Positions 33,241 to 42,544 of a DNA stretch of 64,000 nucleotides are shown here, piece after piece. Every line of letters begins with the position of its first letter. Position 1 is the first letter of the stretch. The position numbers and the translations under genes were made by a program. This DNA is from Dichetophora obliterata (lineage: Eukaryota; Arthropoda; Insecta; Diptera; Sciomyzidae). Below the pieces are notes generated by a model, which saw nothing but the letters and a program-made list of their open reading frames with translations, did not search any database and had not been told where the DNA came from. The DNA lies in contig OY986439.1 of assembly GCA_963920525.1 (NCBI GenBank), positions 210,520,906 through 210,584,905 on the forward strand, given 5' to 3'.

Positions 33241-33530
33241 AAAATATTTGAATGATGTTTGCTATAAGTATTTTCGGGTTTAGGAAATATTTGGTACAAG
33301 TATAAATATATTTAAACATTTTGAAATGATTTAATTTGACATAAGTAATTTCATGTTAAGAAATTGTTTGAATGATATTTGGTACAGTATCTTTAATATT
33401 TTGAAAAAATTTAAAAAATGTTTGGCACAAGCTATGTATTTTGTATTTAAGAGTGTTTGACAATGTTAGCCCTAACTTTTTGGCTTGTTTGAGGAAATAT
33501 TTCAAAGATGTTTGGCACAAGTAAAATGCC
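33241..33530. repeat. Degenerate repeat with TTTGGYACAAGTA words
   Basis: The phrase GATGTTTGCTATAAGTA, or a variant ending in GGTACAAGTA or GGCACAAGTA, occurs near 33253, 33288, 33373, 33418 and 33507, each preceded by AAATATTT-like sequence. Spacing is irregular (35-90 bp). Confidence 0.5.
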
Positions 33531-34063
33531 ATTATATATACACAAATATGTTAATATTGAAGGCTATTATACTTGTTGAAAATATCTTTATTTTCTCAGT
33601 GCCACATGATATGTCTCCTTTTTATTGGATTGGCAATAAAAAAAAAACAAAAAAAAAGTGTTCTTAAAAATGTCTTTTAAGAAATCAAGCATCTAAAAGC
33701 TCTTAATAACTTTTATAATCAGACATAACTGATTAACAAAAAAAGAGTTATAATTGTATAAAAACATATGATAAAAATATTAAATGCAGATGTGTCAAAA
33801 ATTAATGTCATTTTACATGTAGAAAATTTTTGTTTCTGCAATTTTAATTCTTTGTTTTTTTTTCAAAAACTTTTTGCAGTTAATTCGTAATCTAAATGCA
33901 TTGAATAAATTCAACCGCACGTAAACCACTTCGCCTTTCCACTACTGCTAGAAGACCAACATGAATTCAACTCTGCTCAACACCTTCCTGCAGCTGAAGC
34001 TTTATCTGTTAACCAAACAACCAACAACGGCAACAGAAGCCAACAACATGAACATCAACACCG

Positions 34064-34116
<53 letters not shown>

Positions 34117-35031
34117 AGCAATAATAATAATAACAACAAATCTTTAGAATTTACGTGCTCTTTGCGCGCCATCTTCAATTTCTTGAAGAAATTCAAAAAT
34201 TTTTGTATAGAGTTTATTTTTATTTTTATTATTTTTATTCTTCTGCCGCTTGGTTGATGATGCTCGATGTTTTTTGGCTAAATTCCATCAGGAGCAGGGC
34301 AAAGAAAAGGATTTAATGGAACATTAAGAATTTTATTACCGCGTGCTACGCGGCAGCAAAGTTGGCGGTGCGCTGATAACGGTAAAAACGACAACGACAA
34401 CGGCAACAAAACGAAGACGATGACGCTTGACGTCGAGAACATTTTCACTGCCATTATGTCAACTTTTGCATAAATGACATTTATTTCGTTTTATATTATT
34501 TGCAGTCAAAAATATTTGAATTAATAAATTTACGTTGGGCGCGTCATTTTTTGAAATTCACCAAAGATTCCACAGGCAAAGGTGTGGAAAGGTGTGTGTG
34601 TGTGTGTGTGTGTGAGTAACTAAAGCACACAACCGCAATATTAATGTCTTTTATAATTGAATAAATTTTGACAAAATCTTTGAAATACTTTATTTCTCTT
34701 GTTATCGTCTTGGTCGTTGTTGTTGTTGTTGTTGTTGTTGGTGGTGGTGATGGTGGTGGTGGTGGTGTTGGAGCTTTTGTGGGGCTGGCTAGAGATATAT
34801 AGCACTTTTCGCTGATGTTGATTTTTGAAAATCTGCAGTTAGTTGGAATGTCAAAAAGCCAAAAATAACTGCAGAGAACTAGCTCAAGGAATGGAACAAT
34901 GGGACACATTCTTGACACCTTGATTTGTAATTTCAAATTAAAAGCTAAAAGCACACAAAGCGACTTAATGCTAAAAGCTTTTAATGACAAGTGACAAATA
35001 AGCTAAAATATCTTTTCAGCAATTTAAAGCC
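33531..35031. other. Non-coding stretch with (AAC)n, (GT)n and (GTT/GGT)n
   Basis: (AAC)n at 34063-34114, (GT)n at 34591-34614, and GTT followed by GGT repeats at 34718-34770. A 98-codon plus-strand frame from 33961 starts MNSTLLNTFLQLKLYLLTKQ with host-like codon use before running into poly-Asn. It could be a decayed or real first exon, but no splice or domain evidence supports that. The GC-richer 34360-34450 is also uncharacterised. Confidence 0.35.
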
Positions 35032-35212
35032 AATGGATGTAAGATTGAGTAAAATATAAAAAAGTAAGCAAAATTTTCTTTTAAATACGAATTATTTCAA
35101 ATATTAAAGCGAATTCGTTGAAAATGGATGTAAAATTGTGTAAAATATAAAAAAGTATGCAAAATTTTCTTTTAAATACGAATTATTTCAAATATTAAAG
35201 CGAATTTTGTTA
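35032..35212. repeat. 91-bp tandem duplication
   Basis: AATGGATGTAAGATTG (35032) and AATGGATGTAAAATTG (35123) start two units. They are almost identical through AAATACGAATTATTTCAAAT and AAGCGAATT. Confidence 0.9.
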
Positions 35213-35275
35213 ATATTAACCCAAAATACAATGAAAAACTAAATTTTGTTAGTGTTTTTCTTATAACACTAAATA

Positions 35276-35371
35276 GGGGTGTTCACATTTCAAAATGCTC
35301 ATCAAATCGTTTGTCAAATCCAATAGAAAAACGTGGGAATTCCATGGAAATTTATGAATGTGAACAGGGCA
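35276..35371. mobile_element. About 95-bp foldback fragment
   Basis: GGGGTGTTCACATTT (left) and an inverted CCTGTTCACATTC (right) bracket about 95 bp next to a TA. The left end resembles that of the MITE at 48904 (GGGGTATTCACGATT). It may be a reduced relative. Confidence 0.4.
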
Positions 35372-36543
35372 AATAGGAACTTAATAGTTCATTATGCAAA
35401 AAAAGAAAACAAACAAAAAAATGTCCATAAGGAGAGGGGGGGCAGTCGATACCGCTATGCACATGTTTAGTTTTGAAGCGAAGATTTTTACGCCTTATTT
35501 TGTTGATTTGCGGTCATCAAAATCGCTAAAACTGACAGATTTGTTTGACAGCTTTTTTTTAATTTTTTCATAATATTCCAAGTTATACGCCAAATTTGAA
35601 CTTTCTGCACCCTCTCGATCATTGGACGCAAATCTTAGCCACTGAGCCAAGAAAACATGTTTACAGGGACTGTTAGTTCACTGTAAAGTAGCATTGCCTA
35701 CACTCTAAAAACTGACTGAAAAATCACTTCAATAAATGTTGTGAAATTTCGCGACTTTTTCAGTGTCTAAAACTAAGTGTTTTTTTCCACAATATGTATA
35801 TTTTTTTCTACTTTTCACTCTATTTCAGCGTGTTTAGGACTCAGAGAGTCCTTAAATATGTATATTCTCTCTATTTTTCACGCTATTTTAGCGTGTTTTC
35901 GCTCAGAGAGTCCTAAAAACGCTCCATCAGCGATATTTTACGCTATTGGAGTGGGTGTTACGCTTGACCTAAAATAAATACTTCTGCTTCAACGTCGTAT
36001 GATTTCGAAGAGTTTATTCGAACACGTGTCAAATTAAAATTTAGGCCTTGCCTTTCGTTATTTATTAATTTCAGTACAAAAAACAGCAATCATTAAAGGT
36101 CCAGTCTGGTGAAACAGGCCGAAAAATGTGCAATTTTCATTGCAAAGGAAAAAGTAAATAATAAAGGTACTCTAAACTTTTTAGTTATATTTGCAGTACC
36201 TTGAAGAAGATTGTATAAATTTTTCAGATTATAATCAATAATTATTTAATTAATATGCTGCAGCAAGCCACGGGGCGACGTGGACCAGTGCTTAAAACGC
36301 GAACTGAACTGGCGACCTTTCCACAGTTCGCAAAATTCATCTGAAAACAAAAATAAAAATATTTTCCTGTTGCGTGTGAATGTGATTATGGAATAATTTT
36401 TGCAATTTTTACTGAATATTTTCGTACATTTTTGTTGATAAAAATTCTAATATGAAATTTATCAATGAGATTATGGTTCATTGACAATTTAATAACTCGT
36501 ATTTTGAAAAAAAAAACAACATAAAGATTCGTTAAAAATTGAC
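35372..36543. other. Spacer with a 64-bp imperfect duplication
   Basis: At 35793-35920 two units (starting TATGTATATT at about 35794 and 35857) share CACTCTATTT/CACGCTATTT, AGCGTGTTT and CTCAGAGAGTCCT. A weakly tRNA-like piece lies near 36280-36340. No gene recognised. Confidence 0.4.
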
Positions 36544-36547
36544 TTAA

Positions 36548-37425
36548 GCTTAGTATGCTGTAGGAACGAAAAAAAATTTCCATAAGAAATACATTGAGAT
36601 TTTTGACAACGAACAGGCAGCGAAATTTTTTTCGCCAGCTAGTACGCTGTAGAAGCAAAAATTATTGCTATATTGGCAAATTTTCATTTGTGAGTGGAGA
36701 GTTTAAATTTCAAAATTTCGCTGTCGATTATATGCCCGTACATTTAATTGGCGCGGAAATTTGCCATTCAACAACAAAAAATAAGCAGTAAGTATGTTTA
36801 AAGGTCTCTGCCCACTTACGGCACGTAACGAAACGACTGTAAATCGGCTTCGAAAAGGCAACGTAATGTTCAATGCACACTTAACGAAACGGCAACAAAA
36901 ATTTTAATTAAACAAAACAATAAGCGCAGAATTCTCTAGTACACAATTAGCTTAAATAGATTTGCTATTAGATGACGATGCAGAAAACTGATAAAATCAT
37001 AGATTTTAGATTCATTTTATGCTTTAAAAACGACCTATCGATGTCGAATTTTTACTTTGCACAATGAACTGTTGGAATCCATTGTAATTTTTGCAAACAA
37101 AGAGAACGCCAAGCCATATGGATGTTACCATAAGAACATATGGTAGCTATTTTTTGTAGTTTCGTGTCGTTTCGTTACGTGCCGCAAGTGGGCAGAGACT
37201 TTAAGTGTTGAATTTGTTATTTAACAAATTTATTTTTGCATTTATATAGTTTATTAATGAGTAGTCTTGCTTTTTATAGGATATAAAATTGCAGCAATAA
37301 AAATATAAATCTGTCAACCAGAACAGCAAGTGCTTTTTCTCCACACAAAAATTTTGACTCTACACCAAAATTTCACGTGTAGAGTTATATGCCCAAAAAT
37401 TTTCGTTCCTACAGCATACTAAGTC
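36548..37425. mobile_element. 878-bp foldback element with TTAA flanks
   Basis: TTAA at 36544-36547 and 37426-37429 brackets inverted ends GCTTAGTATGCTGTAGGAAC (left) and GACTTAGTATGCTGTAGGAA (right, opposite strand). A TTAA target suggests piggyBac- or Kolobok-type mobility. A 399-bp element (36802-37200) is nested inside. An internal GCTAGTACGCTGTAGAAGC at 36638-36656 repeats the terminal motif. Confidence 0.7.
36802..37200. mobile_element. 399-bp MITE nested in the 878-bp element, TTAA flanks
   Basis: The arms are AGGTCTCTGCCCACTTACGG then CACGTAACGAAACGAC (left), and the inverted copy on the right, about 36 bp with two or three differences. TTAA is immediately outside at 36798-36801 and 37201-37204. 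Non-coding interior. Confidence 0.8.
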
Positions 37426-37437
37426 TTAACTGGAAAA

Positions 37438-37722
37438 AGAATTATGGAAAACTAAAAATCCACAAATAAACTGTGGAAAATGTGGAATTAAAGGACAGGA
37501 ACACAACTAAGGGCTGGAAATGCTTGCCGAGGTTAAGGCATAACACTAGCCTCGGCTAAAAGCAGTTCAAATTGTCTTTCACGGTTGTTTCGCCTAATCA
37601 ATAATTCACGCATTGTTCTAATCAATTCCTCTAAATAATCTATCCCTTTCCTATCAGGTCAAAGACCAAACCTTGTTTGTAAAAGGCGCATGTCTTGGTT
37701 CTTTGATCTTTTTTTAAAAAAA
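37438..37722 (+). mobile_element. SINE family 1, copy d (5'-truncated)
   Basis: Begins within the body at AATTATGGAAAACTAAAAAT, without the tRNA-like head. It continues through GGCTGGAAATGCTTGCCGAG to the family 3' end CTTGGTTCTTTGATCTTTTT. It adjoins the TTAA element on the left. Confidence 0.8.
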
Positions 37723-37870
37723 TATTAAGGAGATTTTAGCGTTTTCATAAAGTCACTTTGTATGGAAAGTGATAGCCAATTGGTTGTGTGCGTGTCCCGT
37801 GAGCTAAAGAACCCCGCTTCAAATCCCAGCTCAGACAGAATGTTTTTCAATCGAATTAATATTTCTGTTT

Positions 37871-40800
37871 TCTGTATTCGGAATCCGTGGAATATAAGGG
37901 TATTCGGCGGAGGCCTAGCTGCAAGCCACCGGACGGGTCACAGGTTGCGGATAGTGAACGGCCTTCAGATATGGAGGTTAGTCGCGAATAAGTTTCTTAA
38001 CAAATAAGCGGCCCCGGACAATGCAGCGGGTGACCAGCTAGGTTGTGGAAGGTCGTAGTGCTGGGCAGCGCTGCGTCTTGAACAAAAACCCCACAGAGCC
38101 CGCAACTGGCACTGACAAGGCGAGTCGGTGTCGCCTTAAAAGCACCTTGCCCAAACCCCCCCCTTGTCTTTCTCTAGACTTAAAACTTGAGGGGTCTCTC
38201 ATAGACCTTAATCCTGGAATGTGCACAGGGTTTGGGTCCCGTCACATTATCAAATTTCCCAATGAAAATCGAACCAGCCTCGGATGATAACCCCATACAC
38301 GTTGACGACCACCGCAAACGAAAAACGGACCATGATTTACGGATATGCACCTGGAATGTCCGGACTCTCTACAGAGAAGGTGCATCTATCCAACTGGCGG
38401 AAGCCCTCGCAAAAATAAAGGCTGACATCACCGCCATCCAGGAGATGCGATGGAAAGGGCAAGGCTGCTCTAAGCGAGCAGACTGCGATATTTACTACAG
38501 CTGCCATGCGGAGAAGCGCGAATTCGGATGCGGCTTCGTCGTAAGACGAAAACTACGCCACCTTGTTTCTCGGTTCACACCAGTGAACGAAAGGTTGGCG
38601 ACGATACGCATCAAGGCGAAATTTTTTAATGTAACCTTAATTTGCGCGCACGCCCCGACGGAGGAAAAGGACGATGCCGCCAAGGATGCTTTCTACGCGA
38701 GCCTAGAGGACGTGTACGATCGCTGTCCGGCCCACGACGTAAAAATAGTCCTCGGCGATTTTAACGCAAAGGTCGGAAAAGAAGGCGTCTTTGGCCCCAC
38801 TGTCGGTCAGTTCAGTCTCCACGAGGCCACTACGAACAACGGTCTAAGACTGATCGACTTCGCCGCGGCACGAAACATGGTAGTAAGTAGCACCAGATTC
38901 CAACACCTCGACATCCATAAGGCCACCTGGCTGTCCCCTGATCAAAAAACACGAAACCAAATTGATCATTTTGTGATCGACGGAAGACACGCTTCTAGCG
39001 TTCTGGATGTGCGTACATTTCGGGGAGTGAACATCGACTCCGACCACTTTCTTGTTGCAGCCAAGATCCGCATGCGGTTATGCAATGCAAAGAACATACG
39101 CACAGGAATGCAACGAAAGCTAGACGTCGCTAAGCTGCAATCACAAAGGACAGCTGAGGCCTACTCCGCTCAACTCTCGGTTAAGCTCAACCAACCAACC
39201 TCACAACACGATGATGCCGATGGACTTTGGGCGCACATCTCCCACTCCATGCGCGCTGCCGCTGAAGAAGTGATTGGTTTCCGGCGCCCGCAACCTCGGA
39301 ACCAATGGTATGACCAGGAGTGTCGCGACGCGACGGCAGCAAAAAACGCCGCATACAGAAAGACGCTGCAGTCAGCTACAACGCGAACCGTGCGAGAAAA
39401 ATATCGTGAAAAGAGGAAGGAAGAGAGACGCCTTTTCAGACGCAAAAAAAGGGAGCAAGAAAAGCGTGAGCGTGAAGAAATTGAGGTGTACAAAGGCAAG
39501 AAGGATGCACGAAAATTTTACCAACAGGTTAAGCGTCTAACCCAAGGTTTCAAGCCCGGAGCATCCACTTGTAGAGATGGGAATGGAAATCTGGTTACAG
39601 ATACGCAGTGCGCACTGAGATTGTGGAGACAGCATTTTTCCAATCTGCTTACGGGCGATGATCCCACCAACTCCGCCCATGGAGAATGCAGTTCGCCACA
39701 ACCAATCGACGATGACGAAGTAGAAGTTCTACCACCTAGCCATGACGAGGTTCGAGTTGCTATCCAGCGGCTCAAAAACAACAAAGCAGCGGGTGCTGAC
39801 GGCCTGCCAGCTGAACTGTTTAAAGCCGGCGGCGATGAGTTGATAGGGTGCATGCATCAACTCATCAGCAAAATATGGCTAGCGGAATGCATGCCCGACG
39901 ATTGGAATCTCAGCGTGCTTTGTCCCTTACTTAAGAAAGGAGACCCGACAATTTGCGCCAACTACCGAGGTATCAGTCTTATTTCCATCGCATATAAGGT
40001 CCTCTCGAGCGTACTATGTGAAAGACTTAAGCCGTATACAAAAACACTGATTGGACCTTATCAGTGTGGCTTTCGACCTGGTAAATCCACCATAGACCAG
40101 ATTTTTACACTGCGCCAAATCCTGGAGAAAACCCACGAAAAGCAAATCGACACGCATCATCTCTTTGTCGATTATAAAGCTGCGTTCGATAGCCCGAGGC
40201 GGGATTGCCTATACGCAACAATGTCTGAGTTCGGTATACCTGCAAAGTTGATAAGACTCTGCAGGATGACGTTGAGCAATACTTGCAGCTCCGTCAAGGT
40301 AGGAAATGACCTCTCCGAAACCTTCCATACTGAACGAGGTTTCAGACAAGGCGACCCGCTATCTTGCGATCTCTTCAACATCATCATGGAGGGGATCCTA
40401 CGAAAGGCCGGTGTGCATCGCAATGGCACCATTTTTTACAAAGGTGTTCAGCTCCTTGCGTATGCTGATGATATTGATATCATCGGTAGAACCAAGAGAG
40501 ATGTCACTGCTGCTTTCACCGCTATCGAAAAAGAATCAGCCAAGGTGGGTTTGACGGTAAACGAGGGTAAAACGAAGTATATGCTGCCTGCTGGCAGGGG
40601 AGCGGGGCGGCTAGGCTCTCACGTTTCAACAGGCAACTATAACTTTGAAGTGGTCAAGGAATTTACCTACCTTGGCACCGCCATTAACAGCAATAATGAT
40701 GTCAGCCTGGAGATAAAGCGAAGAATAACAATTGCTAATAGGTGCTACTACGGGCTTAGTAAGCAATTACGTTGCAGAGCCCTCTCTCGATCGACAAAAC

Positions 40801-41276
40801 TGACACTCTACAAGACGCTCATTATACCTGTGCTTCTTTATGGCGCTGAGGCATGGGTTGTCTCGCAAGCAGACGCAGCCGCTCTTGGGGTGTTTGAGAG
40901 AAAAGTTCTTCGCAAAATCTTCGGTCCTATTCGAGTTGGCGACGACTATCGCATACGAATGAACCACGAGCTGTATGAGCTATACGACGACATTGAAGTA
41001 GTTCAGCGTATCGCAATCCAGCGATTACGCTGGCTAGGTCATGTCCATCGTATGAATGACGATGCTCCAGCGAAAAAGGTGTTCGAGGCGAAGGCCGAAG
41101 GCCGACGACGAAGAGGGAGACCATGCCTCCGATGGATTGACCAGGTCGAGGAAGCCCTAACCGCGCTTGGCGAAACCAATTGGAGAAGGCGCGCGCGAAG
41201 CAGAGGCGCCTGGCGAGAGCTGATGAGATCGGCCGAAACCCGACGACGGGTTGCTATGGCCACCTAAGTAAGTAAG
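37871..41276 (+). mobile_element. Full-length RTE-clade LINE with perfect 14-bp target duplication
   Basis: Bounded by identical TAATATTTCTGTTT at 37857-37870 and 41277-41290. The 3.4-kb unit has a 5' region of about 390 bp (GC-rich, no ORF), one long ORF and a tail of TAAG repeats that starts with the stop codon itself. A single ORF with endonuclease and RT, a very short 3' UTR and a short-repeat tail are established traits of RTE elements. The intact ORF and identical target duplication indicate a recent insertion. It is markedly GC-richer than its surroundings. Confidence 0.93.
38262..41267 (+). CDS. RTE-type endonuclease/reverse transcriptase
   Basis: About 1001 codons with no stop or frameshift. 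It would nick chromosomal DNA and copy the element's RNA onto the nick (target-primed reverse transcription). The APE endonuclease is at about residues 27-270: RICTWNVRTL, QEMRW (E61), LGDFNAKVG (D166, N168), NQIDHFVID, SDHFLV (D261, H262). A basic, Arg/Lys-rich linker (KYREKRKEERRLFRRKKREQ) sits at about 390. The RT is at about residues 500-770: GADGLPAELFK, NYRGISLISIAYKVLSSVLC, CGFRPGKSTIDQI, LFVDYKAAFDSPR (D637), RQGDPLSCDLFNIIMEGIL, YADD (residues 734-737). The C-terminal region carries LIIPVLLYGAEAW and RRRRGRPCLRWIDQVEEAL. The first in-frame ATG is at 38262; an in-frame stop lies just upstream at 38208. All catalytic residues are present, so it may be active. No promoter was identified. 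Confidence 0.93.
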   Translation: MKIEPASDDNPIHVDDHRKRKTDHDLRICTWNVRTLYREGASIQLAEALAKIKADITAIQEMRWKGQGCSKRADCDIYYSCHAEKREFGCGFVVRRKLRHLVSRFTPVNERLATIRIKAKFFNVTLICAHAPTEEKDDAAKDAFYASLEDVYDRCPAHDVKIVLGDFNAKVGKEGVFGPTVGQFSLHEATTNNGLRLIDFAAARNMVVSSTRFQHLDIHKATWLSPDQKTRNQIDHFVIDGRHASSVLDVRTFRGVNIDSDHFLVAAKIRMRLCNAKNIRTGMQRKLDVAKLQSQRTAEAYSAQLSVKLNQPTSQHDDADGLWAHISHSMRAAAEEVIGFRRPQPRNQWYDQECRDATAAKNAAYRKTLQSATTRTVREKYREKRKEERRLFRRKKREQEKREREEIEVYKGKKDARKFYQQVKRLTQGFKPGASTCRDGNGNLVTDTQCALRLWRQHFSNLLTGDDPTNSAHGECSSPQPIDDDEVEVLPPSHDEVRVAIQRLKNNKAAGADGLPAELFKAGGDELIGCMHQLISKIWLAECMPDDWNLSVLCPLLKKGDPTICANYRGISLISIAYKVLSSVLCERLKPYTKTLIGPYQCGFRPGKSTIDQIFTLRQILEKTHEKQIDTHHLFVDYKAAFDSPRRDCLYATMSEFGIPAKLIRLCRMTLSNTCSSVKVGNDLSETFHTERGFRQGDPLSCDLFNIIMEGILRKAGVHRNGTIFYKGVQLLAYADDIDIIGRTKRDVTAAFTAIEKESAKVGLTVNEGKTKYMLPAGRGAGRLGSHVSTGNYNFEVVKEFTYLGTAINSNNDVSLEIKRRITIANRCYYGLSKQLRCRALSRSTKLTLYKTLIIPVLLYGAEAWVVSQADAAALGVFERKVLRKIFGPIRVGDDYRIRMNHELYELYDDIEVVQRIAIQRLRWLGHVHRMNDDAPAKKVFEAKAEGRRRRGRPCLRWIDQVEEALTALGETNWRRRARSRGAWRELMRSAETRRRVAMAT

Positions 41277-41639
41277 TAATATTTCTGTTTGGCCGTCACC
41301 TCTCTGCACACAATGGCACACCTCAGAGAGTAAAAATTGGCCATGCAAAGTTTCTTGAGAACGTAAGCCGTTCGGAGTCGGTCATTTGTGTTCAAACATT
41401 TAGTTACACGCACAACACAATTGATCAATTTATTTATTTATTACTTTGTATGGGAGGTAGGCTTGGTTTTCGTTAGGTTGAAACAAATTTCATATTCAGA
41501 GTGCATATTTGTAAAGCTTATGTGTAAAATTTGTAGTCAAGATTTTATAAGAATATTTGTGGAGCTCAAAGAGATTTTACTATTTTCTATTCGATTTGGT
41601 TCACTTTTTAACTTGAACTGTATTTCTGAATAAAAATAT

Positions 41640-42407
41640 ATGGGCTTTTTCCCCCAAAAGGTCTACCGCGACTGAAAAATTAAATGTAACTTAAAATTCT
41701 TTTAAATCTCGATAATAGAGAAAAAAATGTTGAAATGTTTATTGTGAGAGTAAAGAGAGCTGAGCTCAATTTGAATTTAAAAAATGGCAGCAAACATGGT
41801 GAAATGGCAATAAAATTTGAAAAATGGTGACAAAAGTTCAAAAAATTTAACGAAAGTTGAAATTTTGTAAGTATAATAAATACTCGTATAATACAAAGTA
41901 TAATTAAAAATTTTGTTCAGTTTTCGATAGTAATGATCCTGAGTTACACTTTATATTGTATGTTTTCTAGTTCAATTAAATAATTGAAAATATAAAATAT
42001 TTGCACTTTTTTGAAGGGAAAAATCTGTCACATAACGTATATTACGTAACGAATCATATTATGGTTTGTATAAAAATAATGAAAAAATATTTTTCAACTA
42101 AGCAATTATGAATATGTAGCAACATTATTCCAGATTATATTAAAAAAACTATCATAGACAAACTCGTGCAAACTTTGTAAATTTTTTTGCAAAAACCACT
42201 TCTATTTTGTGTCACGTAACATATCATTTTTGGTGGCTTCTATCTAAGAGCCGAGCTTTTGACAGCTCTTAGCTTTTACACCTTGCATAATGCGCTTAGT
42301 AATATATTCGAAAATCAAAATAAGAAAACCGTAAGTTTAATTATTCTTTCTTTTTCCACTCATTAAAGTCGTACAACTGTCACGTGCGTAGCTACGGAAA
42401 TGCCCAT
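41640..42407. mobile_element. 768-bp MITE, copy 2 of the ATGGGCATTTCC family
   Basis: The left end is ATGGGCTTTTTCCCCC with GTCTACCGCGACTGAAAAAT following. The right end, inverted, is ATGGGCATTTCCGTAGC. GTCACGTGCGTAGC sits inside the right end, the counterpart of the TGTCGCGTGC motif in copy 1 (3188-3960). Related GTCACGTAAC/ATTACGTAACG words occur inside. Confidence 0.65.
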
Positions 42408-42439
42408 ACATAAATTTCGTTACGTAACTCTAAAATTAC

Positions 42440-42540
42440 GGCTGTTATCGTGATCACAGACGCACAGACAGACGGACATGGCTAAATCGACTCGATTCAG
42501 AAGGTGATGCTGATCAAGAATATAGATTTTCTATACCTGC
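42440..42540 (+). repeat. Conserved dipteran repeat motif
   Basis: CACAGACGCACAGACAGACG, then GACATGGCTAAATCGACTCG, then TGATGCTGATCAAGAATATA. From memory this string of blocks recurs in dispersed copies across fly genomes as part of transposon remnants. The element of origin is not identifiable here. Confidence 0.5.
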
Positions 42541-42544
42541 CACG

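Larger units (their letters stand above)
37755..41430 (+). mobile_element. SINE family 2, copy a, split by the RTE insertion
   Basis: The 5' half is 37755-37870: tRNA-like head with A-box-like TAGCCAATTGGTTGTG and B-box-like GCTTCAAATCC. The 3' half is 41291-41430 (GGCCGTCACCTCTCTGC, CTCAGAGAGTAAAAATT, CATTTGTGTTCAAACATT). They are separated by the RTE at 37871-41276. The halves join to match copy b at 22735-22975 in order. Confidence 0.75.

Noticed and set aside
33961..34257. 98-codon ORF with poly-Asn as a host gene
   Set aside because: The first 40 codons look coding, but the rest reads through (AAC)n and AT-rich DNA with no domain; kept only as a remark.
34544..34990. 148-codon minus-strand ORF with Pro/Thr runs
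   Set aside because: The runs come from GT/GTT/GGT microsatellites.
39170..39499. Minus-strand 109-codon ORF and similar frames within the RTE
   Set aside because: Shadows of the GC-rich RTE reading frame on the other strand.
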